Below are positions 1-9,026 of a stretch of DNA of 64,000 nt, one piece after another. Every line of letters begins with the position of its first letter. The stretch's first letter is position 1. The stretch comes from FEN-1297 sp046704255. Lineage in GTDB: Bacteria; Bacteroidota; Ignavibacteria; Ignavibacteriales; Ignavibacteriaceae. The stretch covers positions 43,303 through 107,302 of the forward strand of contig JBJKSH010000025.1 in assembly GCA_046704255.1 (NCBI GenBank), in the 5' to 3' direction. Position numbers and translations under genes: made by a program. The notes beneath the pieces were generated by a model that did not search any database, had not been told where the DNA came from, and saw only the letters and a list, made by a program, of their open reading frames with translations.

Positions 1-1
1 A

Positions 2-292
2 ATTTTGGAATTGGTGGACCTTGTGTTAATAATGTCTGTTAACCCCGGATTCGGCGGACAGGAATTTATTCAAAACTCCCTTCGCAAAGTAAGAGAAGCA
101 GCAAAATTAAGAAGTAAAATGAATGCAGATTTTTTAATTGAAATAGACGGCGGCATCGATAATAAAACAATTAAACCTGCATTGGATGCGGGCTGCGACG
201 TTTTTGTTACCGGCTCGGCTGTTTTTAAAGCAGACAACATTACTGCGGCTGCAACGGAATTGAAAAATATTATATTAGAAAAGCATGATTAA
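2..292 (+). CDS. rpe: Ribulose-phosphate 3-epimerase, C-terminal part (cut by window edge)
   Basis: The frame is open from the window edge, so only about the last 96 residues are present. The family motifs MSVNPGFGGQ and EIDGGI are both visible; in Rpe the first is the phosphate-proximal loop and the second carries the catalytic Asp near the end of the TIM barrel. The late GSAVFKAD stretch fits the phosphate-binding end of the barrel. Rpe interconverts ribulose-5-phosphate and xylulose-5-phosphate in the cytosolic pentose phosphate pathway. nagA follows after 2 nt, suggesting co-transcription. The true start lies outside the window. Confidence 0.93.
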   Translation: MLELVDLVLIMSVNPGFGGQEFIQNSLRKVREAAKLRSKMNADFLIEIDGGIDNKTIKPALDAGCDVFVTGSAVFKADNITAAATELKNIILEKHD

Positions 293-294
293 AA

Positions 295-1467
295 ATGGAA
301 AATATCAAATTAGCACTTGTTGGCGGTAAAATAATCACTCCCTTTAGAATAATTGAAAACGGTACTATTTTAATCGAAGGAAAAAGAATTGCCGAAATTG
401 GAAAATATAACAATGTAGATATTCCCGACAATACTGAAATTATTGACGTAAGCGGCAGGATTATTTGCCCGGGATTTGTAGATTTACTTGTTCATGGCGG
501 AGGAGGCTATGGATTTGCAGATAGTAACCCTGCCGGTATAGAAATAGTACTAAATTATTTTTTAGAGCATGGCTCTACTTCGGTTTTGGGCTCTTTGTTT
601 GCAAAACCGGAAAAAATGCTGCTTGATGACTTAGCGCGGCTTGCCGATTATATTGAGGACCACCCCGATTCTAACCTTCGCGGTATTCATATGGAAGGAC
701 CTTTCCTTAACAAGCAGTTGAAAGGTGCTATGAATGAAGACTACCTCTGGAAACCCTCCGTTGAATCCTGGAATAAGTTGTGGGAAGCTTCAAGAGGATA
801 TATAAAAATTATGACTATTGCTCCCGAATTGCCTGGTGCTATTTCTGTAATGAGGGCTGCCGCAAGGCAGGGGGTTGTGCTTTCAATTGGTCATTCTATG
901 GCAACTTATGATGAAATAGAAATTGCAATTGATAATGGTGCTGTTCATGTTACTCACATGTTTAATGCAATGAGTCCTTTTCATCACAGACACCCAGGGA
1001 TTATTCTCAGCTCCTTATTAAGGAACGAATTAAAAATAGAATTGATTGCGGATACTCTGCATGTTCATCCGGCGGTTATGGAACTACTTTTAAGAATGAA
1101 AGGCGCTAACGGCATATTACTTGTTTCCGATTCTATTAGAGCAGGCGGCATGCATGAAGGCGAATATGAATTTGCAGATCAAAAAGTTTTTATGAAAGAA
1201 AAGAAAGCATACCTGGCAGATGGTACCCTGGCCGGCAGTACTTTAACACTTAATATGGCGGTAAAAAATATGGTGGAAACAGCTAACGCTAAAATTACGG
1301 AAGCTGTTAGAATGGCTACTGTTAACGGTGCCAAGGTAATAAATTTCGAACATAAAAAAGGAATTCTTGCAGTTGGCAAAGATGCAGATATAGTTGTTTT
1401 GAATAAAAATTATGATGTAGAAACTACTATAATCGGCGGAAAAATAGCATTCCAAAAAACCGAATGA
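295..1467 (+). CDS. nagA: N-acetylglucosamine-6-phosphate deacetylase
   Basis: 390 residues, the usual NagA length. It removes acetate from GlcNAc-6-P to give glucosamine-6-P, feeding amino-sugar and peptidoglycan recycling into glycolysis. Amidohydrolase landmarks are in order: DLLVHGGGG (in place of the classic HxH strand), HMEGPFLN with Glu134, GHSMA with His200, VTHMFNAMSP with His221, and the catalytic Asp279 in VSDSI. The C-terminal DADIVVLN strand is typical of the composite beta sandwich. It starts 2 nt after rpe. No nagB or PTS gene is in view, so the role may be recycling rather than uptake. Confidence 0.92.
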   Translation: MENIKLALVGGKIITPFRIIENGTILIEGKRIAEIGKYNNVDIPDNTEIIDVSGRIICPGFVDLLVHGGGGYGFADSNPAGIEIVLNYFLEHGSTSVLGSLFAKPEKMLLDDLARLADYIEDHPDSNLRGIHMEGPFLNKQLKGAMNEDYLWKPSVESWNKLWEASRGYIKIMTIAPELPGAISVMRAAARQGVVLSIGHSMATYDEIEIAIDNGAVHVTHMFNAMSPFHHRHPGIILSSLLRNELKIELIADTLHVHPAVMELLLRMKGANGILLVSDSIRAGGMHEGEYEFADQKVFMKEKKAYLADGTLAGSTLTLNMAVKNMVETANAKITEAVRMATVNGAKVINFEHKKGILAVGKDADIVVLNKNYDVETTIIGGKIAFQKTE

Positions 1468-1558
1468 TTTAGTCGTTGAACGGCAGATAAATTTTAATTG
1501 TGTCCTTCATTATCCCATCTTATAAAAAAATTTTTATATTAATCCAATAGACAAAATT

Positions 1559-2263
1559 ATGGATAATATGAAAAAAGAATTATTGATATTTGGTGCAAGC
1601 GGCGCTTTAGGCAAGGAAAGTGTTAAATTTTTCGTTGAAAAAGATTATGAGAAAATATATCTGTTTGGTTCCAGCCCGGAAAAAATAAACGCCCCTAAAG
1701 CAAAAATAGTAATTACGAAAGATCTATCCGTAGAGGAAAATGTTATAAAATCATTTATTGATATTAAACCCGGTAAAGATAAATTATTTTTTTTATTTAG
1801 TACAGTTGGCGGTTTTTACGGCGGGCATTATTTGTGGGAGACTTCTTCTTTAGATTGGGACAATATGATGAACAAGAATTTAAAAACAAATTTTTTAATC
1901 GCCAAACATTTTTCCAAACTGGTTAAAGAATCTGCAGGCGGGGCAATTTGCTTTGTATCTGCTTATAGCGGTTTATATGCCGAAAAAAAGAAAGCAGCCT
2001 ACGGAATTTCCAAAAGTGCTTTAGTTCATCTTGTCAAATCTCTTGCTTTAGAGGGGAACGAAATTAACCTTTCCATAAATGCCATTGCTCCTTATATTAT
2101 AGATACAACCGAAAACCGCCGGTGGATGGCTGATTCTGATTTTAAAAATTGGATTAAGCCGCTGGAAATTATAGAACTGGCGAATTCTCTTTTTCTATGC
2201 TTCAATTTTATAACAGGTAATGTTTTAACCCTTAAAGACAGGTTTGAAGTATCCGGTTTTTAA
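1559..2263 (+). CDS. Short-chain dehydrogenase/reductase family protein
   Basis: 234 residues with a classical SDR fold. The nucleotide-binding GASGALGKE lies at residues 13-21, a serine precedes the active-site Tyr148-x3-Lys152 (YGISK), and the C-terminal NVLTLKDRF strand closes the Rossmann fold. The substrate cannot be told. Two in-frame ATGs (1559 and 1568) exist and neither has a strong ribosome site; the upstream one is used here. It stands alone between nagA and the exbB operon, with 91 and 148 bp gaps. Confidence 0.8.
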   Translation: MDNMKKELLIFGASGALGKESVKFFVEKDYEKIYLFGSSPEKINAPKAKIVITKDLSVEENVIKSFIDIKPGKDKLFFLFSTVGGFYGGHYLWETSSLDWDNMMNKNLKTNFLIAKHFSKLVKESAGGAICFVSAYSGLYAEKKKAAYGISKSALVHLVKSLALEGNEINLSINAIAPYIIDTTENRRWMADSDFKNWIKPLEIIELANSLFLCFNFITGNVLTLKDRFEVSGF

Positions 2264-2303
2264 ATTAAAAGCAACTTTAATTAATTTTTAAGCAAATAAT
2301 TTA

Positions 2304-2332
2304 TTGACTTTGTTTTTTGAAATGTTTATTGT
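2304..2332 (+). promoter_or_regulatory. Candidate sigma70-type promoter for the exbB-exbD operon
   Basis: TTGACT at 2304-2309 and TATTGT at 2327-2332 are separated by 17 bp. The site lies 80 bp upstream of exbB, which itself has a strong AGGAGGT ribosome site at 2397-2403. Pattern match only; in Bacteroidota other promoter consensuses are also used. Confidence 0.4.
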
Positions 2333-2411
2333 AGTGACATATTTTTTGAATAATTTGGGAGCTTTTCTCTCCTTCGGAGTCAATTAAAAATTTATTAGGA
2401 GGTTACTCTTT

Positions 2412-3107
2412 ATGGAAATACTAGCAGTTATTTCGTCCATTTCAACCGTAATTGCCCAGGCAGCAAACAATACAAGTGCATTAAATTGGCTTGCCGAAAA
2501 ATATGTTGCCGGCGGTATTTTTATGCACCCTATTCTGGGTTTCTTTATTTTAGGTTTGGCATTATCAATTCAAAAGTTCTGGACCCTTACACGCGCACGG
2601 GTTAATACGAAAGATTTTATTGTAAAAGTTACAAAGGCGTTAAATGAAAACGGTGTTGAAGCTGCAAAAGAAGTTTGTGCTAATACCCGCGGACCTGTTG
2701 CATCTGTTTTTCATGCCGGCCTTTTAAGGGCAGATGAAGGCCTTGACGCTGCTGAAAAAGCTATTGTTACTTACGGCGGTATTGAAATGGGATTCCTGGA
2801 AAAAGGTATGATATGGATTTCCACTTGTATTACCCTGGCACCAATGCTTGGTTTTACAGGTACCGTACAAGGTATGATTGAAGCTTTTGACGCTATTAAG
2901 GAAGCAGCACAAATCTCACCGGCCATTGTTGCAAACGGTATTGCTATAGCTCTGTTAACAACTTTATTCGGTCTTGTTGTTGCTATGATTTTACAGGTTT
3001 TCTACAACTATTTTGTCTCCAAAATAGATAAGCTTGTCGGTGATATGGAAGAAAGCTCTGTGGAATTAATTGATGCACTTTACGAGCTTAAAACAAGTAA
3101 ACAATAA
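2412..3107 (+). CDS. exbB: MotA/TolQ/ExbB proton channel family protein
   Basis: 231 residues with the three-helix ExbB/TolQ plan: a first membrane span around residues 37-55 (FMHPILGFFILGLALSI), a cytoplasmic stretch, then two spans in the GMIWISTCITLAPMLGFTG and IAIALLTTLFGLVVAMIL regions. GFLEKGMIWISTCITLAPML corresponds to the conserved TolQ/ExbB domain entry. With ExbD it forms the inner-membrane proton channel that energises TonB-dependent or Tol-like envelope machines. AGGAGG lies 8-9 nt before the ATG. Two exbD genes follow, so this is the channel subunit of one complex. Confidence 0.93.
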   Translation: MEILAVISSISTVIAQAANNTSALNWLAEKYVAGGIFMHPILGFFILGLALSIQKFWTLTRARVNTKDFIVKVTKALNENGVEAAKEVCANTRGPVASVFHAGLLRADEGLDAAEKAIVTYGGIEMGFLEKGMIWISTCITLAPMLGFTGTVQGMIEAFDAIKEAAQISPAIVANGIAIALLTTLFGLVVAMILQVFYNYFVSKIDKLVGDMEESSVELIDALYELKTSKQ

Positions 3108-3152
3108 TCTTTCAGCATTATAATTTATTTAATAATTTAAATACAGTTAACA

Positions 3153-3680
3153 ATGATTAGAAAAAGAAAAATACCTGAAGGTGAAATTCCTACTAGCTCT
3201 ATGGCGGATATTTCTTTTTTGCTGTTGTTGTTCTTTCTAGTTGCAACAACAATAGGTGTAGATACGGGTATAGGGCTGGTGCTGCCTCAATATGTTAAGA
3301 ACATACAAAATGTTAAAGTTCCTAAAGATAGGATGGCAGCCATTCTGATAAATGCAAACGGTGATGTATTACTAGATAATAACCCGGTTCCGGTAAATCA
3401 AATTAGCGATGACCTTAAACCAAGGATTGTGTCTAAAATTGATCTGCCGGAAGACAGGAAACTTATAGTTTCTATTAAGACAGACAGACAGACTAAGTAC
3501 GATACTTATATTGCCGCACTGGATCAAATAAAGCAGGCGTATTTTGAAACAAGAGACGAATATTCGCAGGGCCACTACGGCAGTAAATATAATGATCTGC
3601 CTGAAAATGAACAGAACGTTGTTAAGAAAAAAATACCTATTATTATTTCTGTTGCAGAACCAGAATCTATTCATAAATAA
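3153..3680 (+). CDS. exbD: ExbD/TolR family biopolymer transport protein (first copy)
   Basis: 175 residues. A short cytoplasmic tail with IPTSSMADISFLLLLFFLV leads into the single membrane span, with the conserved proton-path Asp20 just before it. The periplasmic domain (about residues 45-175) is longer than in the next gene and carries DRKLIVSIKTDRQTKYD, the usual ExbD beta-sheet region. It partners ExbB and transmits proton-motive force. The gap to exbB is 45 bp and to the second exbD 16 bp. Confidence 0.92.
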   Translation: MIRKRKIPEGEIPTSSMADISFLLLLFFLVATTIGVDTGIGLVLPQYVKNIQNVKVPKDRMAAILINANGDVLLDNNPVPVNQISDDLKPRIVSKIDLPEDRKLIVSIKTDRQTKYDTYIAALDQIKQAYFETRDEYSQGHYGSKYNDLPENEQNVVKKKIPIIISVAEPESIHK

Positions 3681-3696
3681 TATTTGAGGAATTAGA

Positions 3697-4110
3697 ATGA
3701 CATTTGAAAAGAAAAGAGCCGGTGTCAAACAGCAAATTCCGACTACCTCTATGGCTGACATTGTTTTTATGCTTCTGCTTTTCTTTATGGCTACTACTAC
3801 TTTAAGGCAGTATGATGTTCACGTGCATTTTGTGCTGCCTTCTGCTAAGGCCATTGAAAAAATTGAGAATAAAAGATTAATCTCTTATATATGGGTTGGA
3901 AGATCCGGACACATTCAAATTAACGATTCTATTGTTAAGATGAAGGATATCGAGCCGATAATGTATGCTAAAAGGAAAGCTTTACCGGAAGTTATTGTGT
4001 CTTTAAGAATTGATAAAAATACGGACATGGGCGAGGTAACCGATATTCAGCAGGAATTAAGAAAAGCCGACTGTTTGCGTATTAATTATTCCACCAATAA
4101 AAAAATATAA
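3697..4110 (+). CDS. exbD: ExbD/TolR family biopolymer transport protein (second copy)
   Basis: 137 residues with the same N-terminal signature as the preceding gene (IPTTSMADIVFMLLLFFMA), including the Asp at the head of the membrane span. The periplasmic part is shorter (about 90 residues). Two ExbD paralogues behind one ExbB are common in Bacteroidota-type operons and suggest a heteromeric ExbD pair. GAGGA precedes the ATG. A strong terminator follows, so the operon is exbB-exbD-exbD. Confidence 0.92.
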   Translation: MTFEKKRAGVKQQIPTTSMADIVFMLLLFFMATTTLRQYDVHVHFVLPSAKAIEKIENKRLISYIWVGRSGHIQINDSIVKMKDIEPIMYAKRKALPEVIVSLRIDKNTDMGEVTDIQQELRKADCLRINYSTNKKI

Positions 4111-4144
4111 ATAAATTTTTTAATACATAATTTCGTATTTTGTT

Positions 4145-4179
4145 AAGGCAGGTTTGTATTTTTACTTACCTGCCTTTTC
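4145..4179 (+). terminator. Rho-independent terminator of exbB-exbD-exbD
   Basis: A perfect 9-bp stem AAGGCAGGT (4145-4153) / ACCTGCCTT (4168-4176) with a 14-nt loop is followed by a short T run. It sits 35 bp after the exbD stop and just before the yqeY ribosome site. Confidence 0.85.
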
Positions 4180-4195
4180 AATTTAAGAGGTAAGG

Positions 4196-4648
4196 ATGAA
4201 TTTAAGAGATAAAATAAATGAAGATTTAAAATTCGCTATGAAAGCCGGAGACAAATTGAGGCTTGAAACGGTCAGGTCTATCAGGGCTTTGATTTTGGAA
4301 TTTGAAAAAAGCGGCACGGGTAAAGAATTAAATAATGAAGAAGAAATTAAGTTATTAAGTTCTGCTGCAAAAAAAAGAAAAGATTCTATAGAACAATATA
4401 CAAATGCTGGCCGGAAGGATCTTGCCGATAAAGAAGAAAAAGAATTAAACATAATTCAGGAATATTTACCCAGACAGTTATCGGAAGATGAAATTTTACT
4501 TGAGGTAAAAAATATTGCCTTAGAAATCGGTGCAAATTCCAAAGAAGATTTTCCCAAACTAATGCCTCAGGCTATGAAAATGCTGAAGGGAAAAGCCGAC
4601 GGCAAAACGGTAAAATTGGTCGTTGAAAAATTCCTGGGAATTGCTTGA
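4196..4648 (+). CDS. yqeY: GatB/YqeY domain-containing protein
   Basis: 150 residues, the usual YqeY length. MNLRDKINEDLKFAMKAGD at the N terminus and the late LMPQAMKMLKGKADGK are the two hallmarks of the YqeY fold, which is related to the C-terminal tail domain of GatB. The family is thought to bind tRNA and its precise role is unsettled. AGAGGTAAGG precedes the ATG. The stop overlaps the TTG start of the cvpA-like gene (TTGA), showing translational coupling. Confidence 0.9.
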   Translation: MNLRDKINEDLKFAMKAGDKLRLETVRSIRALILEFEKSGTGKELNNEEEIKLLSSAAKKRKDSIEQYTNAGRKDLADKEEKELNIIQEYLPRQLSEDEILLEVKNIALEIGANSKEDFPKLMPQAMKMLKGKADGKTVKLVVEKFLGIA

Positions 4649-5163
4649 ACTTAATTGATGTTATTATCGTTGCTGTTGCCGGTGTTGGTTTTATTCTAGG
4701 ATTTAAGGACGGATTGATTAGGAAACTAATCGGGCTGGCAGGTTTTTGTATTGCAGTTTATGCCTCAATAAGATATGCGATGTCTTTCGGTAAAATAATA
4801 GTTAAGATTACGGGGATAGAAATATATCTTTCGGAAATTATAGGAGGAATACTAATTTTTTTCTCAATTGTTTTTATTTTTTCCGTTATTAAAAGGCTTG
4901 TGCATCCGTTCGATAAGGTGAATAACTTACTTAACCAAATTTTAGGCGGAGTTGTTGGAACAATTCAAATTTTATTTTTTTTAAGTGCAGTGTTTTTTCT
5001 AATGAATATTTTTAATGCCCCGTCAAAAAAAGCTACCGACGGATCGATTTTTTATAAAGGTGTTTATAATATTTTACCGTTTACTATAGATAGAATAAAC
5101 AGTATAACGCCAAAGACAAAACAATTTATTAAAAACTATATTAACGAAAAAGATACGATATAA
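4645..5163 (+). CDS. CvpA family membrane protein
   Basis: 172 residues with four predicted membrane spans in the first 125 residues. The opening NLIDVIIVAVAGVGFILGFK and the glycine-rich GFKDGLIRKLIGL loop are typical of CvpA (colicin V production protein homologues). The family is linked to envelope integrity, without a defined biochemical activity. Translation starts at TTG overlapping the yqeY stop, and its TAA overlaps the ATG of mutS2, giving a tightly coupled trio. Confidence 0.85.
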   Translation: MNLIDVIIVAVAGVGFILGFKDGLIRKLIGLAGFCIAVYASIRYAMSFGKIIVKITGIEIYLSEIIGGILIFFSIVFIFSVIKRLVHPFDKVNNLLNQILGGVVGTIQILFFLSAVFFLMNIFNAPSKKATDGSIFYKGVYNILPFTIDRINSITPKTKQFIKNYINEKDTI

Positions 5164-7511
5164 TGATTTCCAACTCGGTTTTAATACAATTAGAATACGG
5201 AAAAGTACTTAATTATGCAGCAAGGTACTGCTTAACCGATAAAGGGAAAAATTTATTACTCAACAAAAAGCCTCTTGCGGATTTAAATGAAATTATTACG
5301 GAAGGAGAACTTGTCAGTCAGGCAAAAGAAGTACTTATAAAGAATTTTATTCCCCCCCTTGAATACTTACCTGAACTTGACGAAACTATTTCTAAAGGAA
5401 ATATTGAAGGTGCGGTAATCGACAGTAAAAAAATTCTTGATATTTTAAAGCTTGCCGTAATTTCCAGGAATCTTTTTCAATACCTTAAAAATAATTCTAC
5501 TTCGGCCCCTTTATTATTTGGATTAGCTTATAATCTTTTTAACGATAAATTATTTGAACATTTTATTCAAAAAGTAATAAACGAAAACGGAGATATTAAA
5601 GATAACGCCAGTTCAAGGCTTGCGGAAATAAGAAAAGAAATCCGGATAAAAAACGATGACCTTATAAAATCCGTAAACAGAATTATGAAGTCTTTGGATG
5701 AAAAAGATATTGTAAGGGAAGATTATTTAACATTAAGAGACGGTAGAATTGTTATCCCGGTTAAGGCAGAGCACAAACGGCACATAAGAGGATTCATTCA
5801 TTCGGAATCTTCCACCGGCCAAACAGTTTATATAGAACCTGAAGAAACACTCGAACTAAACAACGAGATAGTCTCTCTATCATTCTCTGAAAAAAGAGAA
5901 ATTGAACGCCTGCTTAGAGAAATAACCAAACGCATTGGCGATGTAAGCAGGGAACTAAAAGAATCATTACAAACTGTTGCATGGATAGATTCGATTTTTG
6001 CACGAGCTCATTATTCAATTGAAACCATAGGAGCATTCCCGGAAATTAATAATAACAAACCTTTTTTCTTAAGCGAAGGGCGGCATCCGATTCTTATTAA
6101 AAAGCTTGGTAAAGAAAATACAGTTCCCTTAAAAGTTTCAGTTAATAATAAAAAGGTTGTGGTTATTACGGGTCCAAATGCAGGCGGTAAAACAGTAGTA
6201 CTTAAAACTATCGGGCTTTTATGCCTCCTGGTGCAATCCGGTTTTCATGTGCCCGTAAGCCCGGATTCTAATTTTCATTTTTTTAAAAACATACTTATTG
6301 ATATCGGAGATTCGCAGTCAATCGAAGATGACCTGTCAACCTTCAGTTCTCATCTTTCCAATATAGTTAATATTTTGGAAATTGCGGAAGATGATTCTCT
6401 TGTATTAGTTGATGAAATAGGAACCGGAACAGATCCCGCAGAAGGTGCAGCTATAGCATCTGCCGTTCTTATAACATTGATGAATAAAAAATCCACTGTA
6501 TTTGCAACAACTCACCACGGCAGCTTAAAATTAATTGCCAATGATCTTACAGGATTTGAAAATGCTGCGATGGAATTCGATACCGATAATTTAAAACCGA
6601 CCTATGTTTTTAAACAGGGTATTCCCGGTTCCAGTTATGCATTTGAGGTAGCAAAAAGAATAGGTTTTGATGATGGCTTATTATCGCTTGCTTCACAATA
6701 TTTGGATTCCGGAAAGCATAAGGTAGAACAATTTTTGGTAGAAATAGAAAAAAAATCCCGCGAGCTTGAAAAAAAATTACAAAAACTTGAAATTGAAAAT
6801 ACAAGGCTAGCCGGGCTTTCTAATGTTTACAGGCAGAATATTGATAAACTTAATAAGGAAAAAAACGATATTCTTAAAAAAGCCAAACAAGATGCACAGG
6901 AATACATTAGCGGAATTAACCGAAAAGTTGAACTTGTTATTAAAGAATTAAAAGAGTCTAAAGCGGAAAGCAGCGTAATAAAAAAATCTCAAAAAATTAT
7001 TAAAGAAATAAAAGAAGAAAACAAAAACATTCTAAAAGATAATATTGAATTAGTTCGGGAAAGCGTTAATTTAAACGTCGGAAATATTGTTGCTATTAAA
7101 AATACGCAGACAAAAGGCGAAATTGTAGAAATTAATAAAGCAAAAAATATAGCATCAATTAAGATAGGCGCTGTTAAAATGCAGGTAAATTTAAACGATT
7201 TGATACCTGCAAAAAAAGAAAATGACGTTATTGATTCTAGAAATTATTCCGGTTATTCAATTTCGGCACCTAAAATTAAAATAGATATACGCGGAGAAAA
7301 ACCCGAAGAAGCTGAATTTGAAATTATTAGATTTTTAGATGATGCATATACGTCCGGTTTGCAGAGGGTGGAAATTTTACACGGCAAAGGTACCGGCGTA
7401 TTAAAAAAGACGGTGCATGATTTACTTAAGAATCACGAGCACATAAAAAGTTTTTACTTCGCTCCGGTTGAATTCGGCGGCGAAGGTATAACCATTGCAG
7501 AATTTGATTAA
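5163..7511 (+). CDS. mutS2: Endonuclease MutS2
   Basis: 782 residues, full MutS2 length. An N-terminal core/clamp region is followed by the MutS ATPase with Walker A GPNAGGKT (337-344) and Walker B DEIGTGTDP (from Asp417). A long Lys/Glu coiled coil (about 510-630) leads to a C-terminal Smr nuclease domain (about 706-782) with the IDIRG and HGKGTG motifs. It lacks the MutS mismatch-recognition domain. MutS2 suppresses homologous recombination and, in some bacteria, acts on collided ribosomes. The ATG overlaps the preceding stop. Confidence 0.95.
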   Translation: MISNSVLIQLEYGKVLNYAARYCLTDKGKNLLLNKKPLADLNEIITEGELVSQAKEVLIKNFIPPLEYLPELDETISKGNIEGAVIDSKKILDILKLAVISRNLFQYLKNNSTSAPLLFGLAYNLFNDKLFEHFIQKVINENGDIKDNASSRLAEIRKEIRIKNDDLIKSVNRIMKSLDEKDIVREDYLTLRDGRIVIPVKAEHKRHIRGFIHSESSTGQTVYIEPEETLELNNEIVSLSFSEKREIERLLREITKRIGDVSRELKESLQTVAWIDSIFARAHYSIETIGAFPEINNNKPFFLSEGRHPILIKKLGKENTVPLKVSVNNKKVVVITGPNAGGKTVVLKTIGLLCLLVQSGFHVPVSPDSNFHFFKNILIDIGDSQSIEDDLSTFSSHLSNIVNILEIAEDDSLVLVDEIGTGTDPAEGAAIASAVLITLMNKKSTVFATTHHGSLKLIANDLTGFENAAMEFDTDNLKPTYVFKQGIPGSSYAFEVAKRIGFDDGLLSLASQYLDSGKHKVEQFLVEIEKKSRELEKKLQKLEIENTRLAGLSNVYRQNIDKLNKEKNDILKKAKQDAQEYISGINRKVELVIKELKESKAESSVIKKSQKIIKEIKEENKNILKDNIELVRESVNLNVGNIVAIKNTQTKGEIVEINKAKNIASIKIGAVKMQVNLNDLIPAKKENDVIDSRNYSGYSISAPKIKIDIRGEKPEEAEFEIIRFLDDAYTSGLQRVEILHGKGTGVLKKTVHDLLKNHEHIKSFYFAPVEFGGEGITIAEFD

Positions 7512-7520
7512 GGTTTTACC

Positions 7521-9026
7521 TTGTTTAAAAAAATTTTAATTGCAAACAGAGGGGAAATTGCCGTTAGGATAATTCGCGCCTGCAAGGAACTAGGTATAAA
7601 ATGTGCCGCTGTTTATTCGGATGCAGACAGAAAATCCCTGCATACACGCTTTGCAGATGAATCTTATTATATAGGTGAATCTACTTCTTCGGTTTCCTAC
7701 CTAAACAAATCCAAAATTATTGAATTGGCAAAAAAAATAAAAGCAGATGCAATTCATCCCGGCTACGGATTCTTTTCCGAGAATGCGGATTTTATAAAAA
7801 CCTGTGAAGATGAAAAAATAAATTTTATTGGTCCCGCTTCTTCATCGGTTGCAATGATGGGCAGTAAAACCGCTGCAAGAGAATTGATGAAAAAAAGCGG
7901 AGTTCCTATTGTTCCCGGTACAACTAAGCCGGTTAATTCCGTGGATGAAGGAATTAAGACGGCTGAGGAAATTGGGTTTCCTGTTTTACTAAAAGCCTCG
8001 GCAGGCGGGGGAGGGAAAGGAATGCGGAAAATATCATCAGCCGAAGAGTTTAAGGAAGCTTTTGAAGCCACAAAAAGAGAAGCATTAAAAGCTTTTGGTG
8101 ACGATGAAATTTATATCGAAAAGTTTATTGAAAATCCGAAGCATATTGAAGTTCAGGTTATTGCAGATAAGCATGGTAACTATGCACATCTTTTTGAAAG
8201 AGAATGTTCTATCCAAAGACGGCATCAAAAAATAATTGAAGAGGCTCCTTCATCTTTTGTTGATGAAGAAACACGTAACAAAATTACATTAGCAGCGGTA
8301 AATGCTGCCAGGTCGTGCGGCTATTATAATGCAGGAACCGTAGAATTTCTTATGGACACGTATAAAAATTTTTATTTTCTGGAAATGAATACAAGGCTTC
8401 AGGTTGAACATCCGGTTACGGAATTAATATCCGGTGTTGATTTGGTTAAAGAACAAATATTTATTGCGGAAGGAAAAAAGCTTTCTTTTACACAGGAAGA
8501 TTTGAAGATTAATGGGCATGCAATGGAAAGCAGAATATATGCCGAAGACCCGGCAAATAGTTTTCTGCCTTCAACCGGGGAAATATATCATTACAAAACT
8601 CCTCAGGGCCCCGGCATAAGGGTAGATGACGGGTTCGGCTCCGGTTCGGAAATTACAATTTATTACGATCCTCTTATTGCCAAGCTTGTCTGCTGGGCAG
8701 GAAACAGGAATGACGCAATAAGCAGGATGAAAAGAGCGCTGGATGAATATCGGATTGCCGGCGTTACAAACAACATAAAGTTTTTAAAGTTAATTTTCGA
8801 GAATAAAGATTTCAGAGAAGGGAAATTTGATATAAATTTTCTTTCAAAATCCGGAAGGCAAATAATTGAAAAATTAGAACAGGAAAGCAAAAACCCGATG
8901 GCTGAAGAGGCTGCTGCAATTTTTGCGGTTTTACTTAAAGAAAAATCTGCTGCTGTAAATAAAACTGCTGCCGGTAATTCTTCTTATAAAAATGAAAACA
9001 GATGGACCGAACTAATGTATGAGTGA
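7521..9026 (+). CDS. accC: Biotin carboxylase subunit of an acyl-CoA (or pyruvate/oxaloacetate) carboxylase
   Basis: 501 residues. The BC N-terminal domain begins FKKILIANRGEIAVRIIRA, the ATP-grasp glycine loop is ASAGGGGKGMR, and the active-site EMNTRLQVEHPVTE is intact; a C-terminal BC domain follows. The tail after about residue 450 is longer than in E. coli AccC. It carboxylates biotin on the carrier protein encoded just downstream (8-nt overlap). No carboxyltransferase gene is here, so whether the acceptor is acetyl-CoA, propionyl-CoA or pyruvate is open. Start is TTG with AAGG upstream. Confidence 0.9.
   Translation: MFKKILIANRGEIAVRIIRACKELGIKCAAVYSDADRKSLHTRFADESYYIGESTSSVSYLNKSKIIELAKKIKADAIHPGYGFFSENADFIKTCEDEKINFIGPASSSVAMMGSKTAARELMKKSGVPIVPGTTKPVNSVDEGIKTAEEIGFPVLLKASAGGGGKGMRKISSAEEFKEAFEATKREALKAFGDDEIYIEKFIENPKHIEVQVIADKHGNYAHLFERECSIQRRHQKIIEEAPSSFVDEETRNKITLAAVNAARSCGYYNAGTVEFLMDTYKNFYFLEMNTRLQVEHPVTELISGVDLVKEQIFIAEGKKLSFTQEDLKINGHAMESRIYAEDPANSFLPSTGEIYHYKTPQGPGIRVDDGFGSGSEITIYYDPLIAKLVCWAGNRNDAISRMKRALDEYRIAGVTNNIKFLKLIFENKDFREGKFDINFLSKSGRQIIEKLEQESKNPMAEEAAAIFAVLLKEKSAAVNKTAAGNSSYKNENRWTELMYE

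Noticed and set aside
1521..1538. A/T palindrome upstream of the SDR gene as terminator
   Set aside because: It is only a run of As followed by Ts with no GC pairs; not a convincing stem.
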